Assembly (NCBI GenBank): GCA_046349035.1
Contig: JAXMDC010000006.1
Coordinates: forward strand, 72,395 to 136,394
Length of the DNA stretch: 64,000 bases
Direction of reading: 5' to 3'
DNA from: JAXMDC01 sp046349035
Lineage (GTDB): Bacteria > Pseudomonadota > Alphaproteobacteria > Rhizobiales > Kaistiaceae
Shown here: piece by piece, positions 37,653-46,426 of the stretch
How the letters are laid out: each line of letters begins with the position of its first letter
Numbering within the stretch: the first letter of the stretch is position 1
Position numbers and translations under genes: made by a program
The notes under the pieces: model-generated
What the model was told of the DNA's origin: nothing
Seen by the model: the letters and a program-made list of their open reading frames with translations, nothing else
The model's database searches: none

Positions 37653-38549
37653 CTACTGCCCCTTCGCAAGGAGTTCCGGCTCGGGGAAGATGATGTACGG
37701 GTTGCCGAACCCGGCCGTCAGCGTGATGTCCATAACCCGCTGCCCGTCGAGATCGCGAGTGATGCGCGACGGGAAATACGTGCCGTTATGGAACTGGTCG
37801 AGGGCGTTTGCGCCGAGCGCCTGCGAATAGCCGGCGTCCGGCTTCTCGCCGGCGCGCCAATCGTAGAAGCGCGACACCATCTTCTTCTTGGAGCCGTCGG
37901 GCAGCGTGATTGTTGCCTCGATGCTCTCCGGCCGCTTGTCCGGACCCATCGTGCCCTTGTAAGCGACGCCGTTAATGGTGATCTCGACCGTGTCCTTGCC
38001 GTTCTCCTTGGCAATCGTCGCCGTCGCGGTGGTCGCCTTGCCCTGGATGTCCTTTTTGGTGTTGTAGAGCGCGGCGGCCTGCAGCCAGTTGTGCGGCTGG
38101 AACCACATCATCTGGGCGCGGAAAGCGGCGACCTTGTCGGCCGGCGTGGTGTTGATCTTCTTCTTGTCAGCCGTCCAGGTCTCGTCCCAGGCGCGCGTGC
38201 CCTTGACGACACGGGAGATCTTGAGGTTTCCGGCCTCGATCTCTTCGCGCGCTGCGGGGAAGTAAAACGCCATGCTGTAAGCGTAGCGGGTGACCTGCAG
38301 CGGCTGACCGGGCGTCGCGGCCTCGAGGTCAACCATGGTGCCCTTGGCCTCGTAGCGCGGCAGATTGATCTGGCCGATCACCAGCTGGCGCGTGCGAACC
38401 AGGCCCATCGTGTCGGCCGCATTGCCGATGACCGGGTCGACGTCCTTGCGGTTGACCTGCGGCCCGCGATCGAACTGGGCAAATGCGCTCGGCGCGCCCA
38501 GCGTAACCGCAAGAGCGGCCAAAACGACACTCTTCCTTACAACTCCCAT
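37653..38549 (-). CDS. Secreted hypothetical protein
   Basis: This is a 298-residue protein with a signal peptide (SVVLAALAVTLGAPSAFA). The mature part has many strands and repeated aromatic residues, with no cysteine. A very good GGGAGGGAGG ribosome site fixes the start. It belongs to the same leftward run as the DUF6152 gene. Similar all-beta secreted proteins occur beside such genes, but I recognise no named family, so the function is left open. Confidence 0.6.
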   Translation of the reverse strand: MGVVRKSVVLAALAVTLGAPSAFAQFDRGPQVNRKDVDPVIGNAADTMGLVRTRQLVIGQINLPRYEAKGTMVDLEAATPGQPLQVTRYAYSMAFYFPAAREEIEAGNLKISRVVKGTRAWDETWTADKKKINTTPADKVAAFRAQMMWFQPHNWLQAAALYNTKKDIQGKATTATATIAKENGKDTVEITINGVAYKGTMGPDKRPESIEATITLPDGSKKKMVSRFYDWRAGEKPDAGYSQALGANALDQFHNGTYFPSRITRDLDGQRVMDITLTAGFGNPYIIFPEPELLAKGQ

Positions 38550-38674
38550 AGTACCTCCCTCCCGGCACGCACGCCAGGTTCACAAGTTTTTGTACATCAG
38601 CCTTATCTCGCGCCTGTCGTCAATCCCGGAGCGAGCTTTGGTGTCGAATTTAACCTATCCGCCGGGAGCAGGAA

Positions 38675-39208
38675 CTAGCGGGGTCCCACGACCAGCATGT
38701 AGGTCTCGTGACAGGTGTCGCAGGCCGCTCGTAAGCTCTTCGCCGCGGCGCCGAATTTCGCCGCATCTTCGGCCTGGCTGGCGTCGAATGCGACGTTCGC
38801 GGCATTCTGCACCTTGTCGTAGAATTTCTCGAAATCCTGCCAGACCGCCGGCGTGGCGGAAGTCGAGACGTCGGGGCCCGGCTTGGTTTCCGGGGGGAAG
38901 AGGTGGGGAAACGCCGATAGCAGCGTATTGATGGAATAGGCCCGGTTCTTGAGGTTTGCCAGGTCGGCCTTGCCTCCCTCAATCACCCCCATCTCGGTCT
39001 CGACTGCGTCCATCAGCAACTGGCGGGCCATCACGACGTCGTCGGTGTGCTTGGCGCCGGTTAGCCCCGCGGCGGCTCCTTGGGCCACCGATGGGTGAGC
39101 CCCGCCGGACACCAGGGCGAACAACGCAATCGCGGCCGCCGCCAATGACAGGCGGCCAATACCAGCGAAACCCCGCCGCTCTTGTCCAGCCTTTGAAGGA
39201 TCACTCAT
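38675..39208 (-). CDS. Cytochrome c' family protein
   Basis: This 177-residue protein has a signal peptide or anchor (LSLAAAAIALFALVSGGAHP) and a four-helix mature domain. The single heme motif is at the extreme C terminus (AACDTCHETY), as in cytochromes c', which have a five-coordinate heme and bind NO or act in electron transfer. The start MSDPSKAG at 39208 was chosen over an upstream in-frame ATG at 39268. It is the most upstream gene of the leftward secreted group; a 125-bp gap follows. Confidence 0.8.
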   Translation of the reverse strand: MSDPSKAGQERRGFAGIGRLSLAAAAIALFALVSGGAHPSVAQGAAAGLTGAKHTDDVVMARQLLMDAVETEMGVIEGGKADLANLKNRAYSINTLLSAFPHLFPPETKPGPDVSTSATPAVWQDFEKFYDKVQNAANVAFDASQAEDAAKFGAAAKSLRAACDTCHETYMLVVGPR

Positions 39209-39330
39209 ACTCGACCTCACCCCTGATCTCGTCGCCGAAACCACAGTAGCAGCAAGGTGTTCCTGCATAAACCGAGCGTTCGCGGTCGGACCGGCTTGTC
39301 ACGCGGAATTGACGCCGGGCCGGCTCGGGC

Positions 39331-41577
39331 TCACTCGGCTGGCTGCGGTGTGCTGAGCGACCTTCGCGGCCCCGTGCCCTGCCGGTCGAACACCGCAAGG
39401 CGCGGCAGGAGGCGAGCTGAGTTCAGTATGAAAACCAGCTCTGAGACGGTGTGAATCTGAATCGCCGCTACCGGGCCGATAAGGCCCATCATCGCCGCCA
39501 CCACGCCGAGCACGTCGACCAGGATGGTGCCGGCGAAGTTCTGCCAAATGATGGTCCGTGTCCACCGCGCTACGCCAATCGTGTCGGCAAAGCGGGCGAG
39601 GTCGTTGCCGAGGAGGACGACGTCCGCGCTCTCTCTCGCAACTTCAGTTCCCGACCCCATCGCCACGCCGACATGGGCCGCCGCCAAAGCCGGCGCGTCG
39701 TTGACCCCATCCCCCACCATCGCCACGACCGCGCCGTCGCCGACCAGCTTGCGCACGCGCTCGAGCTTGGCCTCCGGCAGCATGTTGGCCTCGACTTCGC
39801 TGATGCCGAGGTCCTTGCCCACTGCCTCCGCCACTTCGGCGTTGTCACCGGTGAGCAGAAGCGTACGGATTCCCTTTTCGTTGAGGCTGCGGATCGCCTG
39901 ACGGGCCTCCGGCCGCACCGCGTCGGCGACAGCGACCACGCCGAGGAGCCGGCCGTCTCGGGCCACATAAACACTCGACGTCGCCGCCCCGATGCCTGCG
40001 CTGAACGGGCCGATGGCGACGCCGTTGTCTTTCATCCATTCGGCGTTGCCGGCCAAGACCCGGCTATTGTCGGAGGTAGCTAGAATCCCGCGGCCGGGGG
40101 TGTATGCAAATTGACCCGGCTCCCGGATCGGGATTCCCGCCGACCGCACGCGATCGAGGATCGCCCGGCCGAGCGGATGCTCCGAGCGTATCTCCGCCGT
40201 TGCCGCGGCCTCAAGCACTTCGGCCTCGCCGATCCCAGGCGATGGCAGTACCGCTGTCACGCTGGGGGCGCCGAAGGTGAGGGTGCCAGTCTTGTCGAGG
40301 ACGATCGTGTCGACCCGGCTCAGCATCTCGATATGAACGCCGCCCTTGACGATGGCGCCAAGCCGGGCGGCGCGGCCAATGGCCCCGAGGATGGCGAGCG
40401 GAGTGCCGGCGGCAACGCCGCAGGCGCCTGCCACGACTAGGACCGCGATCGACTGATCGGGATCGTGCCACATCAACTGCGTGAAAGCGGCAAAGACCAT
40501 CGCGAAGATCACGATGTAGCCAGCCAGCCGGTCGGCGGTACGAGTAACCGGCGCGCGGGACCGCTCGGCCTTTTCGACCGCCTCGATGATCTTGCCGTAG
40601 CTGGTGTCGGCGCCGATGCGTTGGACCCTGACCTCAAGCGCGCCCGACTGGTTGATCGAACCGGCATAGACGCGGGCTCCGGCGAGTTTCTCGACCGGCA
40701 TCGACTCGCCCGTAATGCGGGATTCGTCGACGAAGGACTGTCCGCCGGCCACCGCGCCGTCGACCGGAATCCGGCCTCCGGGAGCCACCAGGACCGTTTC
40801 GCCGACCTCGAGCCGATCGGTGTCGACCTCGACGAGCGCTCCGCCCCTCCTTACCGTGACGTTCCGCGGCAGGAACTCAAGCAACTCGCGGATCGCCCGG
40901 CGCCCGCGCTCCACCGTCATCCCTTCCAGGATCTCGGCGATGAGAACGAAGAAGACGATGACCATCGTGACGAAGAAGTTGCCCGACACCAGCGCCGCGG
41001 TGAGCGCGATGGTCATCGACAGCTCCATCGTCATTCGCCATTCGCGCAGGTCGTGAAAGGCCTCCTTCAGAATCGGCCAGCCGCTGAAGATCAGGCCAAT
41101 AAGGGCGATCCAGCTGAAGGGGCCGGCAACGTGAGCGTCGACCCAGTTGTAAATTGACGGCGGAATGGCTCCGCGTACGGTCTCCGGCAGCAGATCGACA
41201 AGCGCCCAGTTCTTCCACGGATCGAGCTCGGAGACGAAATCGTGGAAGTGCTGCCAGACCGATCCCGGGGGGAGGAAGAAGGCCTCCTCGAACCACAGCA
41301 AGACCGCGCAAATAAACGCGACGCCGATGCGCACCGCGTCCATCCCACCGGCAGAATGGGCATGATCGTGACCGTGGTCGTCATGATCGTGGTCGTCATG
41401 ACCGTGGTCGTCATGATCGTGATGATGGTCATCACCGTGATGGTGATCATGCGCGTCGTGGTGGCCATGCTTGGAAGTGCCGTGCACGGTCGAGCCCCGC
41501 TCCCGGCTGGGTTCGGCGAGGCGGCTCGATCCGTCTCCGAGCGTCGATTGGGAGCGCAGTTGATCGCTAGATGTCAT
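39331..41577 (-). CDS. P1B-type heavy-metal ATPase with His-rich N terminus and atypical GAC membrane motif
   Basis: This 748-residue metal pump has no HMA domain but a His/Asp-rich N terminus (residues 36-77, about 19 histidines). The core is typical: TGES actuator loop, DKTGTLTFG phosphorylation site, HPLGRAIL, GDGVNDAPALAAAHVGVAMG, and a C-terminal NSARLLPR helix. The helix that normally carries CPC, SPC or TPC reads GACGVAAGTP: Gly384-Ala385-Cys386 in place of C-P-C, so the invariant proline is lost. It is divergent from an RcnR-like Ni/Co sensor, so nickel or cobalt export is the best guess. AAGG lies before the ATG. Confidence 0.85.
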   Translation of the reverse strand: MTSSDQLRSQSTLGDGSSRLAEPSRERGSTVHGTSKHGHHDAHDHHHGDDHHHDHDDHGHDDHDHDDHGHDHAHSAGGMDAVRIGVAFICAVLLWFEEAFFLPPGSVWQHFHDFVSELDPWKNWALVDLLPETVRGAIPPSIYNWVDAHVAGPFSWIALIGLIFSGWPILKEAFHDLREWRMTMELSMTIALTAALVSGNFFVTMVIVFFVLIAEILEGMTVERGRRAIRELLEFLPRNVTVRRGGALVEVDTDRLEVGETVLVAPGGRIPVDGAVAGGQSFVDESRITGESMPVEKLAGARVYAGSINQSGALEVRVQRIGADTSYGKIIEAVEKAERSRAPVTRTADRLAGYIVIFAMVFAAFTQLMWHDPDQSIAVLVVAGACGVAAGTPLAILGAIGRAARLGAIVKGGVHIEMLSRVDTIVLDKTGTLTFGAPSVTAVLPSPGIGEAEVLEAAATAEIRSEHPLGRAILDRVRSAGIPIREPGQFAYTPGRGILATSDNSRVLAGNAEWMKDNGVAIGPFSAGIGAATSSVYVARDGRLLGVVAVADAVRPEARQAIRSLNEKGIRTLLLTGDNAEVAEAVGKDLGISEVEANMLPEAKLERVRKLVGDGAVVAMVGDGVNDAPALAAAHVGVAMGSGTEVARESADVVLLGNDLARFADTIGVARWTRTIIWQNFAGTILVDVLGVVAAMMGLIGPVAAIQIHTVSELVFILNSARLLPRLAVFDRQGTGPRRSLSTPQPAE

Positions 41578-41948
41578 CGACTACCTTCTTGCTCGCCACC
41601 GAGGGCCGGGAGGGGCCAAGGGTCGGCCACCGACGATGAGGGGTGGGCGCGGTCTGGAATGGGGCACAGTCTAAATTGAATACCGGGCTCGGCCAAAGAC
41701 CCTTTTGGCGCGGGTCAAGGTTAACCCTCCCGCGATCGCGGCATTGATCGGGAACAAAGCTGCATGGACACTCATCGGCGGCCGCCGTAGAAACGCGCGA
41801 CCCCAACCTCGGAATCGACCGGTTTTTGCTCGACCTTGCCGGGCGATCGTCATAGGCTTTCGCCACAAGCCGAGCGGTGGTCGGGTTACGGCGAGTTGCG
41901 GCGGCTTGTGTTAGTGGGCGAGTTGGCGGCAGGACGTTCACGGCCGCG
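41578..41948. other. Divergent control region between the metal ATPase and the RcnR-like sensor, left part
   Basis: No convincing gene lies in this stretch. G-tracts on the + strand near 41639-41670 (GAGGGGTGGG, ATGGGGC) could be part of an RcnR-type operator, since that family recognises G-tracts flanked by A/T-rich inverted repeats. I could not delimit a clear site. Confidence 0.3.
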
Positions 41949-42030
41949 GGATAACGGGCTGCTGGATAACGGGCTGCGGGATAACGGGCTGCTGGATAAC
42001 GGGCTGCTGGATAACGGGCTGCTGGATAAT
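41949..42030 (+). repeat. 15-bp tandem repeat, five copies plus a partial sixth reaching the start codon of the sensor gene
   Basis: The unit GGATAACGGGCTGCT begins at 41949, 41964 (one change, last base G), 41979, 41994 and 42009. A sixth, partial unit begins at 42024 and reads GGATAAT, so that the final AT with the next G forms the ATG of the regulator at 42029. The repeat therefore fills the 5' leader of that gene. Confidence 0.95.
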
Positions 42031-42307
42031 GAGTCACACGATCCGCAAGAAGAGCCAGCTGCTGAACCGCGTGAGCCGGATCGCCGGTCAGGTGGAGGCG
42101 ATCGAGCGCGCCCTTAACGCCGAATCCGAATGCGGTGTCGTGCTGCAGCTGATCGCCTCGGCGCGCGGCGCCATGAACGGCCTGATGGCCGAGGTGATCG
42201 AGGAGCACATTCGCAGCCATGTGCTGGGCCTCGGCGATACGCCGGACGCTATCAAGCTGCAGGGCGCCGACGAACTCGTCGAGGTTGTCCGCACTTACTT
42301 GAAATAG
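42029..42307 (+). CDS. RcnR-like nickel/cobalt-sensing repressor (CsoR/RcnR family)
   Basis: This 92-residue all-helical DNA-binding protein opens with MSHTIR, as in E. coli RcnR. All four RcnR metal ligands are present at the same positions: His3, Cys35 (ESECGVVL), His60 and His64 (EEHIRSH). FrmR and CsoR have different residues at 3 or 64, so Ni/Co sensing is the best reading. The family represses exporters until metal is bound. It is divergent from a His-rich metal ATPase, the likely target. The leader consists of 15-bp tandem repeats and no normal ribosome site is visible. Confidence 0.88.
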   Translation: MSHTIRKKSQLLNRVSRIAGQVEAIERALNAESECGVVLQLIASARGAMNGLMAEVIEEHIRSHVLGLGDTPDAIKLQGADELVEVVRTYLK

Positions 42308-42320
42308 AACCTCGCGCGGA

Positions 42321-42995
42321 TCAGCCGGCGATCGGGAGTTCGTCCAGCGAGCCCACCACTGCGGCGGCCGCGTCGATGCCGTATTCCGGTGGCTGGCCGG
42401 AACGGTTTATCCAGACGGTTGCGAAGCCGAAAGCCGAAGCCCCGGCGATGTCCCACGCGTTTGCCGAGCAGAAATGGACCGCCGATGCCGACACCTCGAA
42501 ACGCCGGGTGACCAGCTCATAGACACGGCGGTGCGGCTTGAAGACCCCGGCTTCTTCCACCGACAGAACGGCGTCGAAGAGGCACGTCAACCCCGCGCCG
42601 CTTATGGCTGCCTCAAGCATGCCCGGCGTTCCGTTAGATAGCACGGCGATTTGCGCGCCCGCGGCGCGCAGGCGCTGCAGCGCCGGGAGGGCATCGGGGT
42701 ACGGGGCAGGGAAGCGATACGCTTCGAGCAGCGCCTCTCGGAGCGCCGCGTCGCTGAGCCCGTGCATCGCCAAGGCGAAGTCCAAAGCGGCGACGGTGCA
42801 GGACCAGAAGTCGGCGTGTGCGTTCGCCAGGCTGCGTACCCACGAATATTCCAACTGCTTGGAGCGCCACAGCCCGGCAAATTCGGCGGCCCGCGATCCC
42901 AGTTGCTCTGACTGCCCGCGTACCGCTGAGTGAATGTCGAATAGCGTCCCATACGCGTCGAAAGCCCAGACCGCTTCTCTCGCCAAGCTGTTCAA
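42321..42995 (-). CDS. (S)-2-haloacid dehalogenase (HAD superfamily, type II)
   Basis: This 224-residue HAD enzyme has the nucleophile motif FDAYGTLFD near residue 15, LSNGTPGML (motif II Ser), FKPHRRVYEL (motif III Lys), and SANAWDIAGAS (the SSNxWD-like motif of haloacid dehalogenases, here SANAWD). It hydrolyses 2-haloacids such as chloro- or fluoroacetate to hydroxyacids. The start is a TTG. It is convergent with the metal-sensor gene, with a gap of 13 bp, and no functional link is expected. The family is firm; the real substrate may differ. Confidence 0.88.
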   Translation of the reverse strand: MNSLAREAVWAFDAYGTLFDIHSAVRGQSEQLGSRAAEFAGLWRSKQLEYSWVRSLANAHADFWSCTVAALDFALAMHGLSDAALREALLEAYRFPAPYPDALPALQRLRAAGAQIAVLSNGTPGMLEAAISGAGLTCLFDAVLSVEEAGVFKPHRRVYELVTRRFEVSASAVHFCSANAWDIAGASAFGFATVWINRSGQPPEYGIDAAAAVVGSLDELPIAG

Positions 42996-43174
42996 AGCAA
43001 ACCCTTTTTTGGCTGCATGTTGCCAGCCCTCGGCCGTTCATGCGGAAGTTAACAGTACGTCGGCGCCGTCAACCGCCGTGTGGACTTGGCTGGGTCACGC
43101 TGGCAATGTATCAAGCATCCCTCGGCGCGCGGTATGCGCTCGGTATGTTTCGCGACTGACGGAGGATTCTAGCC

Positions 43175-43762
43175 ATGTTGTTCAATACCTTCCCCATCCG
43201 TCGGTTCATGGGGGCGGTCGCCCTTGCCATGGGCCTCATTTCCGCCATGGGCGGCTTTTCAACCGCAAGCGCCCAGGCCCCTAAGGCGGCTCCGCCGGTC
43301 CTGGTCACGTCGATCGGGCGCAGCCTCGATTCCTTCCAGATTCAGCTGGTCGTCCGCCGCCTCGGCGTCGAGTTCAAGCACGTCGCCGATGCCGACGCCG
43401 ATGGGCTTGGCAATGCCAAGACGCTGATCCTCGCCGTCGGCGCCAGCCTTAAGGGCTTTGGCGACGCCGGCATCACGATCAAGGACGAACTCGCCCGCAC
43501 CACCAAGATCCTCGACACGGCGAAGGCCAAGGGCCTCTACGTCATTCTCGTCCATCTCGGCGGCGAGGATCGTCGCGACGCGCTGTCCAACCAGCTGATC
43601 GATCTCGTCGGGCCGCGCTCGAACTACATGATCATCCGCGACGACAGCGACGCCGACAAGATGTTCACCGGCATCTCCAAGACCGGCAATATCCCGCTGG
43701 TGGTGATCGACGGTCCGGATACGCTGCGGCCCGCTCTCGAGAAGATTTTCGCCGCCGGCTAG
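43175..43762 (+). CDS. Secreted DUF6305 protein at the head of the poly-glutamate locus
   Basis: This 195-residue protein has a signal peptide (AVALAMGLISAMGGFSTASA) and a compact alpha/beta domain (PVLVTSIGRSLDSFQIQLV start, LILAVGASLKGFG, YVILVHLGGEDRRD) that fits DUF6305. The family has no known activity but is found with poly-gamma-glutamate genes of the PgsW type. It has a GGAGG ribosome site and is separated from pgsB by 19 bp, so it is the first gene of this operon. Confidence 0.75.
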   Translation: MLFNTFPIRRFMGAVALAMGLISAMGGFSTASAQAPKAAPPVLVTSIGRSLDSFQIQLVVRRLGVEFKHVADADADGLGNAKTLILAVGASLKGFGDAGITIKDELARTTKILDTAKAKGLYVILVHLGGEDRRDALSNQLIDLVGPRSNYMIIRDDSDADKMFTGISKTGNIPLVVIDGPDTLRPALEKIFAAG

Positions 43763-43781
43763 GGCGGCGACGGGGCGGTTC

Positions 43782-44936
43782 ATGCCGCCGGAGAGCGTTC
43801 CCATCTGGGGCGAGCATCTGACCGATGCTCGCCTCTTTTCTGTTTCGCTGGCGGTTCTACTGGCTGCCTTGATCTGGTTGGCAACTTCCGCCTGGCGGCA
43901 CCGGCGCAATATTCGCGCCATTCCCGTGCGCATCCATGTCGCCGGAACCCGTGGCAAGTCGACCACCACGCGTCTCATCGCCGCCGGCCTGCGCGCGGCT
44001 GGCCGCCGCGTGATGGCCAAGACCACCGGTTCGGAAGCGCGGATCATCCTTCCTGACGGCAGCGAGGAGGCATGGCCGCGCCGTGGTCCTGCGGCGATCG
44101 CCGAGCAACGGCAGTTCTTTGCGAGAGCCGTCCGCCTGGGGGTCGACACGGTGGTTGTGGAGTGCATGGCCATACGACCCGAGTTCCTGTGGGCGAGCGA
44201 GCGCCACCTGGTGCGAGCGACCACCACCGTCGTCACCAACACTCGAGCCGATCACTACGAGGACGTGGGCGACAGGGAGGAAGCGATGGCGGACGCTCTG
44301 GCGTGGGTCGTCCCCCCGGAAGGTCGCCTCGTGGCCTCCCGGGAGGCGGTCGCCGCCCTTTCGGTTCGCGTCGCGGAGCGGCAAGCCGAGATAGTCGAAG
44401 TGGACACTGCCGGCCTCGATCCGCTTGCGGCCGATCGCGCCTTGGCGGTTGCCGTCTGCGCCGCCCATGGCGCCGCCGGCCCCGCCGTTCTTTCGGCAAT
44501 GGAACGCTCTGCCCCCGATCCCGGCCTCTATTTCGAGCGCCCGCTTGCGGTCGATGGCAAGTCGCTCCGTTTCGCCAATGCATTTGCCTGCAACGACGTC
44601 GATTCCTTCGCCCAGGCCTGGAACGCCCACCGCGAGTCGCCTGCCGTCGTGCTTTTCAACGCCCGCCACGACCGCCCGCTGCGAACCCGGCACTTCCTGG
44701 ACTATTTCGCAGCGCAGCGGCCGGTACCCTTGGTCTTCGTAGCCGGCGACCGATCCGCGGCGGCATGGGCCCAGCGCCGGGCCGGGGGCAAAACCGTTCG
44801 CCGCCTGCGCGCTCGCACGCCGAGCGCCGCCCTTGCCGAAGTCGCCGCCGCTGCTCCCGCCGGGGCAACGATCTGGGGCGTTGGCAACTACCACGGACTC
44901 GGCGCCGAGTTGATCCGGGAAGTCGGCAGGACCTGA
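43782..44936 (+). CDS. pgsB: Poly-gamma-glutamate synthase, PgsB/CapB
   Basis: This 384-residue amide ligase has an N-terminal membrane helix (SVSLAVLLAALIWLATSAW) and then a Mur-ligase-type ATP site, HVAGTRGKSTTTRLIA, at about residues 52-66. Further motifs are VVVECMAIRP and TNTRADHYEDVG. PgsB adds glutamate to the growing gamma-polyglutamate chain at the inner face of the membrane and works with PgsC. Gene order DUF6305-pgsB-pgsC-pgsW supports the call. PgsB proteins are usually just under 400 residues, so this is full length. The polymer could be released or surface bound. Confidence 0.93.
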   Translation: MPPESVPIWGEHLTDARLFSVSLAVLLAALIWLATSAWRHRRNIRAIPVRIHVAGTRGKSTTTRLIAAGLRAAGRRVMAKTTGSEARIILPDGSEEAWPRRGPAAIAEQRQFFARAVRLGVDTVVVECMAIRPEFLWASERHLVRATTTVVTNTRADHYEDVGDREEAMADALAWVVPPEGRLVASREAVAALSVRVAERQAEIVEVDTAGLDPLAADRALAVAVCAAHGAAGPAVLSAMERSAPDPGLYFERPLAVDGKSLRFANAFACNDVDSFAQAWNAHRESPAVVLFNARHDRPLRTRHFLDYFAAQRPVPLVFVAGDRSAAAWAQRRAGGKTVRRLRARTPSAALAEVAAAAPAGATIWGVGNYHGLGAELIREVGRT

Positions 44937-44942
44937 TCTCCA

Positions 44943-45377
44943 GTGTTGACCGCCGCATTGATCCTCGGCGTTCTCGCCAGCCTCGTCCTGACGGAGTTGG
45001 TCGGCCTTTCCGCCGGCGGCATCGTCGTCCCGGGCTATGTTGCCCTCCTGCTGGATCGACCGAGCGCGTTGATCGGGTTTCTGGCGATCGCGCTGGCAAG
45101 CTACGGGCTCCTGCGCACCATCTCGAATGCCCTGATGCTTTATGGCAATCGCCGCTTTGCGGTTGCCCTGCTGATTGGACTGGCGCTTGCCAGCGGAGCT
45201 TCCTATCTCAGCCCCTACCTGATGCCCGCCTATGTCGAATGGGTCGGGCTGGGGTTCATCGTGCCGGGCCTCGTCGCACACCAATTCGATCGCCAAGGGG
45301 TTTTGCCGACCCTCCTCATGTTGGCGATTGCCGCACCGATCGTCCGCGCCGCACTGGCGGTGGTCATGTGGCTATGA
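44943..45377 (+). CDS. pgsC: Poly-gamma-glutamate synthase membrane subunit, PgsC/CapC
   Basis: This 144-residue protein has four or five membrane helices. It shows the PgsC pattern: an early ELVGLSAGGIVVPGYVALLLDRP stretch (seen in two pieces) and a late FIVPGLVAHQFDRQGVLPTLL region. It forms the membrane part of the synthase with PgsB. The start is a GTG six bases after the pgsB stop, and its end overlaps the next ATG (ATGA), so the three genes are tightly coupled. The assignment is firm. Confidence 0.92.
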   Translation: MLTAALILGVLASLVLTELVGLSAGGIVVPGYVALLLDRPSALIGFLAIALASYGLLRTISNALMLYGNRRFAVALLIGLALASGASYLSPYLMPAYVEWVGLGFIVPGLVAHQFDRQGVLPTLLMLAIAAPIVRAALAVVMWL

Positions 45378-46408
45378 CCTCCCACTCCAGCGCGCGTCCG
45401 CGCGCCCGGCCCCGCGTCGGCGCGCTCACGCTCGCGATCGCGGCCGCGGCGAGCATCGCCCTTTGGCAGTTGGCCGAACGGGTGACCGCCCCTCCGGTCA
45501 ATCCGCACTACGCCGAAATGCTGACAGCCGCTCGCGCCATGCAAGACGCCAGCGCTGTCCTCGCCGGCGAAATGACCCGCCTCGGGCTCATGGCGGACCG
45601 CTCCGCCGATCCCAATCGAACCGGAATGATCGGTGCCGAGTACTCGCCGATCACCACGACCGTCGGCGATCTCCCCTCCAAGCGCACCGCCACCAATCCC
45701 GATCTTGCGGCCGCCCTGGTGCGCCTCCTGGCCGAGACTGGCGTCCGCCCGGGATCGCCGGTCGTTATCGTCCTGTCGGGCTCGTTCGTCGGCGCCAACA
45801 TTGCCGCAATTGCCGCCGCAGAGGCCCTCGGTCTCCGTCCTGTGATCGTCGCTTCGCTCGGTGCGTCGATGTGGGGCGCCAATCACCCCGAGTTCAATTG
45901 GCTGGACATGATGACGCTGCTTCGCGCCCGCGGGGTCATTCGCTCGGCCGCCCGAGTGGCAGTCCTGGGGGGTGACGGCGGCGTTGCCGGCGGCCTGGAA
46001 GCGCCAGGAGTGGCGCAACTGCGGGCCAGCGCCGCGCGGGACGGCATTCCGATCGTCGAAATGCGTCCGTTCTCCGCCCTGGTTGACGCTTTGCTGGTTG
46101 ACGTTCGCGGCGCTCTCGGCGATGGAGTGCGGCCGGCGATCGTCGTCAATGTGGGCGGAGCGCTGGTCGGGCTCGGCAGTTGCCGGGAGTCTTACGATCT
46201 CGATCCGGGCCTGACCGGACGTGCGTTATCCTGCACCGATGGGACGCCGGGGCTGGCAATGCGGTTGCAGGAAGGGGGCGTGCCGTTACTGCACATCCTC
46301 AACTTGAAACGCATGGCGGTGGAGCTTGGATTGCCGATCGATCCGGTGCCGCTGCCGGCGCCCGGTAACAACAAGACCGTCTATGGCTCGCGCCGAGGCG
46401 GCGGGTAG
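45374..46408 (+). CDS. Poly-gamma-glutamate system protein, PgsW type
   Basis: This is a 344-residue protein. An N-terminal membrane helix (GALTLAIAAAASIALWQLA) is followed by a large extracytoplasmic alpha/beta domain. The motifs SPVVIVLSGSFVGANIAA and ANHPEFNWLDMM are typical of the poly-gamma-glutamate system protein that takes the place of PgsA in many Gram-negative loci. Its start overlaps the pgsC stop by four bases. It probably handles or exports the polymer at the outer face. No catalytic residues are known for the family. Confidence 0.8.
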   Translation: MTSHSSARPRARPRVGALTLAIAAAASIALWQLAERVTAPPVNPHYAEMLTAARAMQDASAVLAGEMTRLGLMADRSADPNRTGMIGAEYSPITTTVGDLPSKRTATNPDLAAALVRLLAETGVRPGSPVVIVLSGSFVGANIAAIAAAEALGLRPVIVASLGASMWGANHPEFNWLDMMTLLRARGVIRSAARVAVLGGDGGVAGGLEAPGVAQLRASAARDGIPIVEMRPFSALVDALLVDVRGALGDGVRPAIVVNVGGALVGLGSCRESYDLDPGLTGRALSCTDGTPGLAMRLQEGGVPLLHILNLKRMAVELGLPIDPVPLPAPGNNKTVYGSRRGGG

Positions 46409-46426
46409 AACACGAAGGGGGGATGG

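Noticed and set aside
41390..41470. Tandem repeat on its own in the metal ATPase gene
   Set aside because: The repeated CATGATCGTG-like units simply encode the His/Asp-rich metal-binding N terminus.
41949..42030. CRISPR array
   Set aside because: Repeats are 15 bp, directly adjacent and without spacers, and no cas genes are present.
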